Part shown: positions 1 through 7,360 of the stretch, in pieces
Layout: every line of letters begins with the position of its first letter
How positions within the stretch are numbered: the first letter of the stretch is position 1
Assembly: GCA_029974855.1 (NCBI GenBank)
Contig: JARKQO010000024.1
Span: 1 to 37,655, forward strand
DNA length: 37,655 bases
Direction of reading: 5' to 3'
Origin: Eubacteriales bacterium
GTDB taxonomy: Bacteria > Bacillota_A > Clostridia > Christensenellales > Aristaeellaceae
Translations under genes and position numbers: made by a program
The notes under the pieces: model-generated
What the model was told of the DNA's origin: nothing
Databases searched by the model: none
What the model saw: only the letters and a program-made list of their open reading frames with translations

Positions 1-101
1 TGTGTCGTATTACGCTTCGCCCATCTGTTTTACCTCAGCTATTTTGTCATGGGGCGTCCGCAGATGTAAGCAACCATATTTTATCACTGGAGTTTCGCCA
101 G

Positions 102-571
102 GTGGAAATAGATTTGAGGCTTTTGGAGGCACGGTATGCGCATGATTTGTTATCAAGCAGCATAATACCACGGCCTATCGTGTGGGTATCCTCTATAAAC
201 ATGAACGGAGAAACAAATGTAGCACCTTTCAGCTTTTCTACAGGGTTACAATGGCATCCGCCCGTATTGGCATTTTCGGTAGTGAATCGTATGGACGGGA
301 CAAAAAAAGACACTGTCATTAACATCGAACAGACCAGAAAATTTGTGATTAACCTAGTTGCAGTAGATTTGCTGGAAGCAATGGAAATATCTGCGAAACC
401 AATACCGTATGATGAAGATGAGAGCTTTATGAAAGGGATTCACTTGATTCCTTCAAAAACGATAAGGCCATGCTTCATGAGGTTGACTGGCGTGGTCTGA
501 ATGCCCTCGGCAGGCTCAGCGGTAACCGTTATTGTATCGTTGATTCCGTGGTAGAAAGTGAGCAAAATTAG
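102..571 (+). pseudogene. Flavin reductase-like FMN-binding protein, internally deleted and frameshifted
   Basis: A GTG start at 102, preceded by GGAG at 89-92, opens a frame that reads as the N-terminal two thirds of the flavin reductase-like (DIM6/NTAB-type) FMN-binding family, including IIPRPIVWVSS and NVAPFSFSTG. The frame stops at 498-500. The expected family C-terminus (DWRGLNALGRLSGNRYC) follows in another frame from about 485 to the TAG at 569-571. The segment normally lying between (roughly 40-50 codons) is missing, so I read this as a gene with an internal deletion plus frameshift near 468-485. It is visibly more AT-rich than the rest of the window. An intact enzyme would use reduced flavin or donate it to a partner oxygenase. 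A sequencing error could explain the frameshift but not the missing segment. Confidence 0.75.
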
Positions 572-683
572 CTTCGAACAGCGTCCCTCATAGGCATAGC
601 GCGTAGTTTTCAAATTCCTCTGGATTTTCCCTGTTTTAGATACGGATACCGGTTATTTGTGGGTACTTGGCTTGTTTGCGGCG

Positions 684-729
684 GCGGGCCGATGGGTGGC
701 CCGCGGCCTGTGGGGGCAGGCCTGCCCCC
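684..729. repeat. Two adjacent GC-rich inverted repeats
   Basis: A 7-bp stem (GCGGGCC at 684-690, GGCCCGC at 698-704) is followed by a perfect 18-bp palindrome (GGGGGCAGG/CCTGCCCCC, 712-729). They lie just downstream of the PHP phosphoesterase gene on the minus strand. There is no T-tract on either strand, so they are not classic rho-independent terminators; they may still stabilise the 3' end of that transcript or mark a decayed insertion boundary. Confidence 0.6.
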
Positions 730-762
730 GGCATCCGCCCGTCATCCGGTATCTGCCGGAGA

Positions 763-1602
763 TCAGGAGAAACCGCCAAGGCGCTTGAAGATGTCATAGC
801 CGTCATGGGGCAGGCCCACGCAGCCCATATGGGTTGTGCCGGGGGCGCTGTTTTTTCCGTGCCAGTCTGACCCTCCCGTGACGTACAGGCCCTGCGCCAC
901 AGCCATGGCCTCGTATTTTTGGCATTCCTCCGGGGTATGGCTGGGGTGGAACGCCTCCAGTCCCTCCACGCCGGCGCGGAGCAGCTCGGCCACAACGTCG
1001 TCGTTGGCGATGCTCTTGGGATGCGCGATGACGGGGATCCCGCCCGCGTCTTTGATGATGGCGATGGCGTCCAGGGCGTTCATCTTTTCCGTTTCAATGA
1101 ACCCGGAGCCTGTGGGCATGAAAAAGGTGTGGAACATTTCCCGCAGCGTCATGCCCAGGGCCTCGGCCCCGTCGCGCTCCATGGCATTGGCCACATGCAC
1201 CCCGGACAGCCGGGGCTGCTCCGGATGATGCCGCAATACCATTTCCCAATCGTAGCTGATGATACCCCGGGCTTTGATGCTTTCAAAATTGACGCGCGTA
1301 TTCTCCGTCTTGTCCGCGGAAATCCGCTCAATGAACCGGGCCAGCGCCTGGTTGTGCACGTCGATAAAATATCCCAGCATATGCAAAAGCCTGCGGTTGG
1401 CGATGGTGGATACTTCAATGGCGGGTATCAGCGATACTTTGCCCGGCAGTCCCTGCGCCATAGCCGCAACAACGCCGCCGACGCAATCATGGTCGGCGAT
1501 GGCGATGACCCGCAGGCCGTGTTCCTCAGCCAACGCAAACAGCTCCGCCGGCGTGTCGGTTCCGTCGGAAAAAGTGGAATGCAGGTGCAAATCGGCATAC
1601 AC
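763..1602 (-). CDS. PHP-domain metal-dependent phosphoesterase
   Basis: A 279-residue protein of the polymerase-and-histidinol-phosphatase (PHP) family, resembling the YciV/RNase AM and nucleoside 3',5'-bisphosphate phosphatase group. The metal-binding motifs are all present: HLHSTFSDG (H6, H8, D13), ADHD (37-39), E63 in PAIEVS, the later IAHP and the C-terminal GGSDWHG. It should be a cytosolic trinuclear-metal phosphatase acting on small nucleotides or RNA ends; the exact substrate cannot be read from sequence. The start is GTG at 1602, because an in-frame TGA lies three codons upstream and homologues begin with xxDLHLHS. A GAGGAG ribosome site sits about 11 bases upstream. It appears monocistronic, flanked by a gene remnant on one side and a pseudogene on the other. 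Confidence 0.88.
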   Translation of the reverse strand: MYADLHLHSTFSDGTDTPAELFALAEEHGLRVIAIADHDCVGGVVAAMAQGLPGKVSLIPAIEVSTIANRRLLHMLGYFIDVHNQALARFIERISADKTENTRVNFESIKARGIISYDWEMVLRHHPEQPRLSGVHVANAMERDGAEALGMTLREMFHTFFMPTGSGFIETEKMNALDAIAIIKDAGGIPVIAHPKSIANDDVVAELLRAGVEGLEAFHPSHTPEECQKYEAMAVAQGLYVTGGSDWHGKNSAPGTTHMGCVGLPHDGYDIFKRLGGFS

Positions 1603-1704
1603 GGCGCATCATTCTCCTCATCGGCAAAAGCGGTCACTCTGACGGTATCATACGCCTAAGGGGGCCGGATGTCAAACGCTGGGACCGTTGCGCCGCCCTG
1701 GGAT

Positions 1705-1790
1705 ATGCGAATGAAGCGAAGCCTGGGAGGTTGGCTATTGGCAGCCATGCTTCCGCCGCCTGCGTTCCCGGAAAATGGAGCCACAGGCTC
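1705..1790 (+). pseudogene. Decayed 5' end of a secreted-protein gene (paralogue of the gene at 7361)
   Basis: The stretch beginning ATGCGAATGAAGCGAA at 1705 matches, base for base over its first 16 bases, the start region of the intact secreted propeller gene at 7355. The match continues imperfectly through the signal-peptide codons (CTATTGGC, ATGCTTC). Translated, MRMKRSLGGWLLAAML parallels MRMKRILGCLLLAIML. After the signal peptide the similarity fades, and the frame runs into the 3' end of the convergent YcxB-like gene. I interpret this as the remnant of a duplicated family member whose body has been lost; a functional short peptide is unlikely. Confidence 0.6.
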
Positions 1791-1813
1791 GCTGCCCCGT
1801 ATCCTGTTTCGGC

Positions 1814-2347
1814 TTATGGGGTTGCTTTGCCGCCTTGAACAATTTTGGATTCCATAAAGTCGATAAAGCTCTTTTTCTCGTCGGCGTCTCGAAAGACCCG
1901 GTTGGGAATGATATAAGCGGAAAAAGCGCTTTTGTAAACATAAACGGCTGAATCACCTGTGAAAACATGCTCGATCTGCGAATAATCCGATTTTGCTTCG
2001 CTTGTGGAGGTTTTTTCGGTAATCTGATCCTGGGAAAAGTCCATGGTCACTTGCGGCTCATAGGGGAGCTTCCCGGACTTTTTGATCTTCAGCAACCTCC
2101 TTTTAAGAAGGAAATTGTTCATTTGCTTATAAAAAAGCAGCCAGCAAACCGATATCGCACCATAAATATAGTAAGACGTCACGTTATGTGTCAACCGGAA
2201 AAAAAGCGCCGCCAACGCCATATAGGTCACAGGCCATAGGAACCGTCCATATTGAACCCTTTTTCTGTTCATTGGCGCGTGATACATATGGAACTTATTG
2301 AAGTCATAGTAATCGTTGTCATCAAGCGTGTACGTAAAGCTAAACAT
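1814..2347 (-). CDS. YcxB-like membrane protein
   Basis: A 177-residue protein with a short charged N-terminus (FTYTLDDNDYYDF), two adjacent membrane helices at about residues 35-52 and 57-74, and a C-terminal cytoplasmic domain containing YSQIEHVF and a late PNRVF motif. This layout is typical of the YcxB-like family, whose function is unknown. The ATG at 2347 has AAGGAG eight bases upstream. That Shine-Dalgarno overlaps the TAA (2360-2362) that ends the continuation frame of the upstream flavodoxin, which implies an operon with translational coupling. The 3' end is convergent with the remnant at 1705-1790. Confidence 0.8.
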   Translation of the reverse strand: MFSFTYTLDDNDYYDFNKFHMYHAPMNRKRVQYGRFLWPVTYMALAALFFRLTHNVTSYYIYGAISVCWLLFYKQMNNFLLKRRLLKIKKSGKLPYEPQVTMDFSQDQITEKTSTSEAKSDYSQIEHVFTGDSAVYVYKSAFSAYIIPNRVFRDADEKKSFIDFMESKIVQGGKATP

Positions 2348-2359
2348 GATCTTTTCTCC

Positions 2360-2467
2360 TTATGGCATGGCTTCGCCCGGCTTTACCAAACCATTCTCCT
2401 TATCCTTGACAAACTCGTTGTATACGCCTTCCCACTCACCGTAGGAATACTCCTCCACGGGACACAG
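2360..2467 (-). other. In-frame continuation of the flavodoxin gene beyond an internal TGA
   Basis: Directly after the TGA at 2468-2470 the same frame reads 35 codons, beginning LCPVEEYSYGEWEGVYNEF and ending GEAMP, then TAA at 2360-2362. The composition (acidic and aromatic, no stops, GC-rich third positions) looks like a genuine protein C-terminus. The TAA is embedded in TAAGGAG, the ribosome site of the next gene, as expected for a native gene junction. The stop context is TGA followed by C, a relatively leaky context. A nonsense mutation is the simplest reading; programmed readthrough is possible. Confidence 0.6.
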
Positions 2468-2881
2468 TCAGCCCATCTTGATATCCGCAAAGCCCTCCAG
2501 GGTACAGCCTTTGCCTTGCATTGCCTGCTCCAGCCGCGCCTTGCATTGGCTCTGCCCGCTGCCGGACACCATTTTCACCGATACGGCCTTGCCCCGCGGC
2601 AGCCGCTCCAACAGGGAATAGACGGCGGGCGGAGGGTTCCCGGCCCACACGGGGGCGCACAGAATCAGGCGGTCATACGCCCCCCAATCAACGTTCAGCG
2701 GCTGAATGGACCAGGGCTTGCCGCACATGGCGGCAAGGCAGCCCAGAGAAAATGCCTTGATCTTCCCGGGGCGGCGGAGATCCCTGACCTCCGCGATGTC
2801 GGCGGCTTCCTGGGCCGCAAGCTCCTGCGCCAGCCGCTTTGTATTGCCGGTATACGAATAATAAACAACCAGGCTTTTCAT
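2468..2881 (-). CDS. Flavodoxin-like protein, possibly prematurely stopped
   Basis: A 137-residue flavodoxin-fold protein. The N-terminal phosphate-binding loop YYSYTGNTKRLA (residues 7-18) binds the FMN phosphate, and APVWAGNPPPAV is the second FMN-contacting loop. The role would be low-potential electron transfer or FMN-dependent reduction in the cytosol. The ATG at 2881 follows a GGAGGTG ribosome site by about 8 bases. Translation ends at TGA (2468-2470), but the same frame continues with 35 further sense codons in protein-like sequence before a TAA at 2360, so the gene may be truncated by a nonsense mutation. The core fold is nearly complete without the tail. It reads toward the YcxB-like gene, divergent from the ECF sigma factor. 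Confidence 0.82.
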   Translation of the reverse strand: MKSLVVYYSYTGNTKRLAQELAAQEAADIAEVRDLRRPGKIKAFSLGCLAAMCGKPWSIQPLNVDWGAYDRLILCAPVWAGNPPPAVYSLLERLPRGKAVSVKMVSGSGQSQCKARLEQAMQGKGCTLEGFADIKMG

Positions 2882-2944
2882 CCAAAAGCACCTCCATTGG
2901 CTCGCCGTCAAAGGCGTAGAAGCTGGCGGCCATATCTTTCCAAT

Positions 2945-2953
2945 AGTATACCA
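2945..2953 (-). promoter_or_regulatory. Extended -10 promoter for the flavodoxin/YcxB unit
   Basis: Read on the minus strand, TGGTATACT forms an extended -10 element (TGn plus TATACT) about 60 bases upstream of the flavodoxin ATG. No good -35 hexamer is visible at 16-18 bp, which an extended -10 can tolerate. Confidence 0.45.
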
Positions 2954-3051
2954 TGTATATCGGTCCGTTTGGAAAACTTTTCTAAAACATCTAACTTTTG
3001 ACCATGCAAAAACGTTTACTAAGCGAAAGGAACCTTTCATGGAGGGACCAT

Positions 3052-3525
3052 ATGGTTGATGAGAAGGCTTTCTGCGACGTGTCCAAAATATTGTTCCCGA
3101 CGCTGTATCGAATCGGCATGAGCATTGTCCATTCGGATGCCGACGCACAGGACGCTGTGCAGCAAGCTCTGATGAAGGCATGGGTTCACCGCGAAAAAAT
3201 CCACAGGGAGAAGCTCCGCCCTTGGCTCACCAGGACGATGATCAATGAGTGCCGGAACATTCAGCGCCACAGGATGCGGGTGACGCCCGTAGAGCGTATG
3301 GACGAAAACGGCGTATACATCCCTCCGGATTCCGGCCTGGCCGAGGCAATGGCTGCTTTGCCGGAAAAGCTCCGGATTCCGCTTCTTCTGAAGTATGGCG
3401 AGCACTATTGCGAAAAAGAAGTGGCGCAGACGCTGGACATCACAGTATCCACCGTAAAGAACCGGCTGTACCGCGCCAGAAAGGCGCTGGAAAAGAACCT
3501 GAAGGCGGAGGTGACCTTCGAATGA
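3052..3525 (+). CDS. ECF-type RNA polymerase sigma factor
   Basis: A 157-residue sigma-70 family protein of the extracytoplasmic-function type. Region 2 spans about residues 10-75 (AQDAVQQALMKAWVHR, then PWLTRTMINECRN). Region 4 spans about 105-150 (LPEKLRIPLLLKYGEHYCEKEVA, then the helix-turn-helix ending STVKNRLYRARKAL). It should direct RNA polymerase to a small regulon when released from its partner. The ATG at 3052 is chosen because GGAGGG lies six bases upstream; an upstream TTG at 2998 has no such site. The stop overlaps the next gene's start by four bases (ATGA), so the two are translationally coupled, a typical sigma/anti-sigma arrangement. Confidence 0.93.
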   Translation: MVDEKAFCDVSKILFPTLYRIGMSIVHSDADAQDAVQQALMKAWVHREKIHREKLRPWLTRTMINECRNIQRHRMRVTPVERMDENGVYIPPDSGLAEAMAALPEKLRIPLLLKYGEHYCEKEVAQTLDITVSTVKNRLYRARKALEKNLKAEVTFE

Positions 3526-4826
3526 GGAAACGTACCATCTCAACCGGCGATCTTCACCGATTGACGCCTCCGGTGTCCAAAGCGTTTGAGCAAAGGGCAA
3601 CGCGTACATTGGACGATCTGTCTTTCTTGAAGGAGGAACCGGTTATGAAAAGGAAAATTTGGGTTGTGGCGCTGGTGGCGGCGCTGGTCCTGATGCTTGC
3701 GGCAGGGGCCGTGGCGCTGGTGCTGAGCAATTTGGAGCGGGTAGCCGAGCTGGAGGGAACCATGGGCTCTTTCGATACCTGGCCGGCGGGGGAGCGGGTG
3801 GAGCTGGTGCGGATGCTGCTGGAGGAAGGCCTGATCCAGCGGGACGAAGCGGTGGAGCGGCTGCTGGCCGGCGGCTTGCCGGATCAGGAAACCGTGAAGC
3901 TGGCCACTGAAATTGTCACCCAAGGGATGGGCGTGCGGGAGGATGTTGTGTGCTTTGTTTCCATATTGGAGACGCTCAAGGGCCCTATTGGGCATTGGTC
4001 GCCGGAGGACAAGGCTTGGTACACGGACGTGCTGCGGGAAAACGGGCTCCTTGGAGTGGACGCGGAGGATACCTTGCACCCCATCCGGCCGGAGGATGTG
4101 GAAATGACCCAGGCTGAGGCGGAGAAGATCGCCTTTGACGCCGTCGCGGAGGCATACGGCTTTGACCCGGCCGAGCTTTCCGCCTACAAAGCGGGCGCGG
4201 AATACAGCGCCGTTCCGGGGAAGGAGGATCAGGCCAAATGGATGATCACCTTCTATCCCCCGGATCCAAAGGGAGGGCACAAGGCATTCTCCAGGTACTA
4301 TGTCCTGGTGGATCCCAGGACCCGGGAGGTGGTCTCGGACCCTGAACAGTATCTGCTTACTCCGGCCCAGCGCGTGGGGGAAATGGAGATCACCCCCGAC
4401 CAGCTGCGCCAGCGGGACGCGCTGTATGATACCAAGGGGCATCATTACCACTGGACCCACCAGGAGCGCGCCCTGTATATGCCGGATCGATTCGCTTTGC
4501 CAAGCCCGGACGGCATCCCCGAGGACCAGGCCGTGCGCGCCGCCCTGGAGGCCGTGCAAAACCATGAGAGATTCGTCCCGGAGGCGTATGTGGGCTACGA
4601 GACAGTCCCCCTGTTCTGCCCGGGCAGGCTCACCGAAACCACATTGACCACCAAGCCCTATTGGTGCGTTGTGCTGGTGAATCAAGTGGAAGCGGACGGC
4701 ACACTGGAAAACCCCTACGGCATCACCTATGGTGAAATTGATGTGATGCTGGACGCCGAATCCGGCCAGGTGTTCAATATCAGCGGCTGGGGCGACGCGT
4801 TTCCCCTGCCGGATCAAACGGAGTAA
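3522..4826 (+). CDS. Membrane-anchored sigma-factor partner (probable anti-sigma)
   Basis: A 434-residue single-pass membrane protein. Residues 1-45 are cytosolic and include TPPVSKAFEQRATRTLDDL, a short segment seen at the N-terminus of many Clostridia anti-sigma partners. A membrane helix lies at about 46-69, followed by a large external region of about 365 residues. The external part contains repeats of charged helices and a segment resembling PepSY-type folds (RYYVLVDPRTREVVSD and a later GEIDVMLDAESGQVF). I infer that the short cytosolic tail holds the sigma factor and the outer domain senses a cell-surface signal; no classic zinc-binding anti-sigma motif is present. The ATG at 3522 overlaps the sigma stop codon. 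A strong terminator follows at 4908-4951. Confidence 0.75.
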   Translation: MRKRTISTGDLHRLTPPVSKAFEQRATRTLDDLSFLKEEPVMKRKIWVVALVAALVLMLAAGAVALVLSNLERVAELEGTMGSFDTWPAGERVELVRMLLEEGLIQRDEAVERLLAGGLPDQETVKLATEIVTQGMGVREDVVCFVSILETLKGPIGHWSPEDKAWYTDVLRENGLLGVDAEDTLHPIRPEDVEMTQAEAEKIAFDAVAEAYGFDPAELSAYKAGAEYSAVPGKEDQAKWMITFYPPDPKGGHKAFSRYYVLVDPRTREVVSDPEQYLLTPAQRVGEMEITPDQLRQRDALYDTKGHHYHWTHQERALYMPDRFALPSPDGIPEDQAVRAALEAVQNHERFVPEAYVGYETVPLFCPGRLTETTLTTKPYWCVVLVNQVEADGTLENPYGITYGEIDVMLDAESGQVFNISGWGDAFPLPDQTE

Positions 4827-4836
4827 ATCAGGGGAT

Positions 4837-4868
4837 CGTGACGCCCAATCCCGGTGTCACGGGGATCA
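4837..4868 (+). repeat. Small hairpin in the sigma operon 3' region
   Basis: CGTGAC and GTCACG form a 6-bp inverted repeat flanked by a repeated GGGGATC just after the anti-sigma stop codon. No T-tract follows. It may stabilise the transcript end ahead of the stronger terminator. Confidence 0.35.
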
Positions 4869-4907
4869 GCCATGATGGATCCTAAAGGAAGCCGCTATCA
4901 CCAGGAA

Positions 4908-4951
4908 CGGGGTTTTCCCTGGCATAAGGTCTGCGGAAAGCCCCGCTTTTT
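4908..4951 (+). terminator. Rho-independent terminator of the ECF sigma operon
   Basis: An 11-bp stem (CGGGGTTTTCC at 4908-4918 pairing with GGAAAGCCCCG at 4935-4945, one G-U pair) encloses a 16-base loop and is followed by CTTTTT. It separates the sigma/anti-sigma pair from the secreted-protein genes, which therefore need their own promoter. Confidence 0.75.
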
Positions 4952-5046
4952 GCGTTATGGTCATGGATGAATTATCCAGTTTCGCCCGTTTACTCATGGA
5001 AGACAGGGCCTGCAAACGGACGGCTCATGGAGAGGAAGTTGCCGCA

Positions 5047-7176
5047 ATGAAACGATCTTTCTGGATTTTGATGTTGTTCATTCTTCTGTTTGCGTGTACG
5101 GCCTTTGCCGATAGCGGCGAGCTTGCCATCGACGGGGACTTTATCGCCATTGCCGCCCAGGGCGATACCGTATACCTGCTGGACAAAGAACGCAATCTGT
5201 TCACCTTCCAAGCAGGCCGGGCATTTCCGGAAGCCCCAGTTTGCACCCTCCCCCGAGAGGCCGATTTTTTGCTGATCGATCAGGGCCTCCTGTACGGCTG
5301 GGAAACTATGTCGGGCGCCCTATTTCGCATCGATGGGGACACGGGCGCGGTATGGGATGAACGGATGCTGGAAACCGCCGACCTGCTGGACGCAAGGGGC
5401 GGCTACAGCATGTACGAGTTTTCCGCGCCCATTTTGCATGACGGTACGCTCACCGTGCTGTGGGAGCATACCATTTACAATATGCAGGGCGTCAACCGGT
5501 TTGCGCCGGATGGTACGCAGGCAATGTATGATTTCAACGGCAGTGGCGCGCTCTTCTACGGCGACCCGGATGGGCGCGTGATCGTTGCGCCGGACTCATG
5601 TGGCGTAGTAGACCTTTGCCAATTGGACGAGCAAGGCGAATTCACCTGGTTGCGCGGGCTGCCCTACGATACCTGGGGGATCGCGCTCCAGGGAGAAACG
5701 CTGTATGTGGGGGCGGGCAACTATATCGAACAATACGAATCTGTCCAAGCGGCCAGTGGACAGGTCGCGGCGTGCTTGCCTCAAACGGCCATTTCCATGG
5801 GCGTGCAACCCATGAAAATCCTGGACGGCGGATGGGCCGCGCTGATCAGCCGTGGCACATTCTACCTGCGGCGCTTGGATCCCAACAAGAGTACGCGCAC
5901 GCTTACTCTCCCCGTCGAGCTCTACGGCGAACAGGAGATGAACGCCGCTTTTCTGGCGGAGCACCCCGGCGTAGCGCTGCGCTTCGCTGATTGGTGGATG
6001 GAAAGTCCATCAACTGGTGAGGAATACCGGCGGGCCATCGCGGGTCTTGAAGCGGATATTCTGGAGTGTAGCTCCGGGGACTCGCTGTGGCAGGCGCTGA
6101 AGAGTGAGGGCTATGCCGCCGATCTGTCAGCCAGCGCGCTGCTCCAACAGACGATAGCGGACATGTACCCGGCCTTCCGCGATGCTTGCACGCGCCAAGG
6201 CAAGGCGGTGGGCGTCCCCCTTGTGTGCGGCTTGGCAAGCACGCTGGAAATAAACAAGAAGGCGCTGCTGGATCAAACAGGGCTTGCCCAGGAGCAGCTG
6301 CCAAAGACGTTCCTTGATCTTCCGGAGTTTTTGAACCGTTGGATGGCGCAATACGCCCAGGGGAACCCGGACAGCAAACCGTTAACCACGAGCGCAGCCC
6401 GCATGCTTTGCGAGATGTTTATGCAACAGTATGTTTCGTACTATGAAGGCAGCGGCGAGCCGTTGGTTTTCGACACACCGCTGTTCCGTGCCGGTCTGGC
6501 CCTGAGGGATCAGGTGCCCAAGCTGCCGGGCATGGCTGAGGAGGGCACGTGGAGCGATGTGATGGGTTACAACGAAGAGCTTTTATCCGCCAATCGCGCG
6601 CCGGGCATTCTGCCATTGCCGCTTGACGCGGAGCATCCCTACACGCTGCCGGTTACACTGGGCCTGCTGTTCGTGAACCCCAATAGTCCCAATATGGAGC
6701 TGGCCATTGCGTACCTGGAAAGCGACATTCGCAACATGCCGCCGGAGAAGCGGGCTTTGTGGATGCCCGGCGACGGGCAGCCGGTTCCCAATCCGGATTA
6801 TGAAGCGACGCTGGCAGAATACGCCCAGGAGGTGGATGCGTTGCGCGCCAAAGCAACAGCATTCGCCGATGATGAGGACTCGTGGCTGGCGGAAGATCTG
6901 GAATGTGATCTGACCGAGCGGCAGGAGGACGCGGCAAACTTCTCGCAGCATGGGCGCTGGCTTGTGTCGCTGGATTTTTTGCAAGCGTACGGTTTGCTGT
7001 CGGAGCACATGTATGTATATGAGCAAGACTTCTTTGACTCGGGCTATGGCGCTTCTGGGCACGCGCTCGCCGCAAGCCGCCTGCGTGAGCAATACGTGGG
7101 GGGCCAGATCGGCGCGGACACGCTTATTGTGGGCCTACAGCGCGTTGCGGACATGCGGCGGGCGGCGGAAGAATAG
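5047..7176 (+). CDS. Exported beta-propeller / solute-binding-protein fusion
   Basis: A 709-residue exported protein. Residues 1-21 form a signal peptide (MKRSFWILMLFILLF, cleavage likely after AFA); the LFAC sequence is a poor lipobox. Residues of about 25-285 are repeated short beta-strand segments with DGDTGAVW- and GETLYVG-like turns, as in PQQ/WD-type propellers. From about 286 the sequence switches to an extracellular solute-binding-protein pattern: LTLPVELYGEQEMNAAFLAEHPGV matches the start of family-1 binding domains split here across a linker, then SLWQALKSEGYAADLS, INKKALLDQTGL and a GILPLPLD segment near the C-terminus. There are no permease genes beside it, so import is not implied; a surface sensor or glycan-binding role is my inference. 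The ATG at 5047 has AGAGGAAG upstream and directly precedes the signal peptide. Confidence 0.72.
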   Translation: MKRSFWILMLFILLFACTAFADSGELAIDGDFIAIAAQGDTVYLLDKERNLFTFQAGRAFPEAPVCTLPREADFLLIDQGLLYGWETMSGALFRIDGDTGAVWDERMLETADLLDARGGYSMYEFSAPILHDGTLTVLWEHTIYNMQGVNRFAPDGTQAMYDFNGSGALFYGDPDGRVIVAPDSCGVVDLCQLDEQGEFTWLRGLPYDTWGIALQGETLYVGAGNYIEQYESVQAASGQVAACLPQTAISMGVQPMKILDGGWAALISRGTFYLRRLDPNKSTRTLTLPVELYGEQEMNAAFLAEHPGVALRFADWWMESPSTGEEYRRAIAGLEADILECSSGDSLWQALKSEGYAADLSASALLQQTIADMYPAFRDACTRQGKAVGVPLVCGLASTLEINKKALLDQTGLAQEQLPKTFLDLPEFLNRWMAQYAQGNPDSKPLTTSAARMLCEMFMQQYVSYYEGSGEPLVFDTPLFRAGLALRDQVPKLPGMAEEGTWSDVMGYNEELLSANRAPGILPLPLDAEHPYTLPVTLGLLFVNPNSPNMELAIAYLESDIRNMPPEKRALWMPGDGQPVPNPDYEATLAEYAQEVDALRAKATAFADDEDSWLAEDLECDLTERQEDAANFSQHGRWLVSLDFLQAYGLLSEHMYVYEQDFFDSGYGASGHALAASRLREQYVGGQIGADTLIVGLQRVADMRRAAEE

Positions 7177-7304
7177 CGATGAAGGCAACAGAGAGCATCC
7201 TGATATGACCCGATACAGCCGGGCGGGACTGGAGCTTTTGAAGCCCACATGCAGACATTCCCAATCCATGCAAGAAATGGCAGATCAAATCCGTTCTGAT
7301 TCAC

Positions 7305-7336
7305 AAAGGGGGCTTGCGGCGCTTTACCCCTTTTTT
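7305..7336 (+). terminator. Rho-independent terminator after the propeller/SBP gene
   Basis: AAAGGGG (7305-7311) pairs with CCCCTTT (7327-7333), and the T run continues to 7336. The loop is about 15 bases. It lies in the 184-base gap before the next secreted-protein gene. Confidence 0.55.
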
Positions 7337-7360
7337 GCGGAAATAGGGAGGGGTATGCGA

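Noticed and set aside
684..729. Palindromes as a terminator of the PHP gene
   Set aside because: No T-tract follows on the minus strand; kept only as inverted repeats.
2468..2470. TGA as selenocysteine codon in the flavodoxin
   Set aside because: No SECIS-like hairpin is apparent just downstream and the position is not a known redox site; nonsense mutation or readthrough is simpler.
2688..2954. Minus-strand frame starting MVYYWKDMAASFYAF
   Set aside because: It begins inside the likely flavodoxin promoter and then runs out of frame through the flavodoxin gene; the ribosome site and homology support only the flavodoxin start.
3540..4817. Long minus-strand frame opposite the anti-sigma gene (and similar frames opposite the transporters and helicase)
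   Set aside because: Histidine/glutamine/arginine-rich translations typical of the reverse of GC-rich coding sequence; no ribosome sites or domains.
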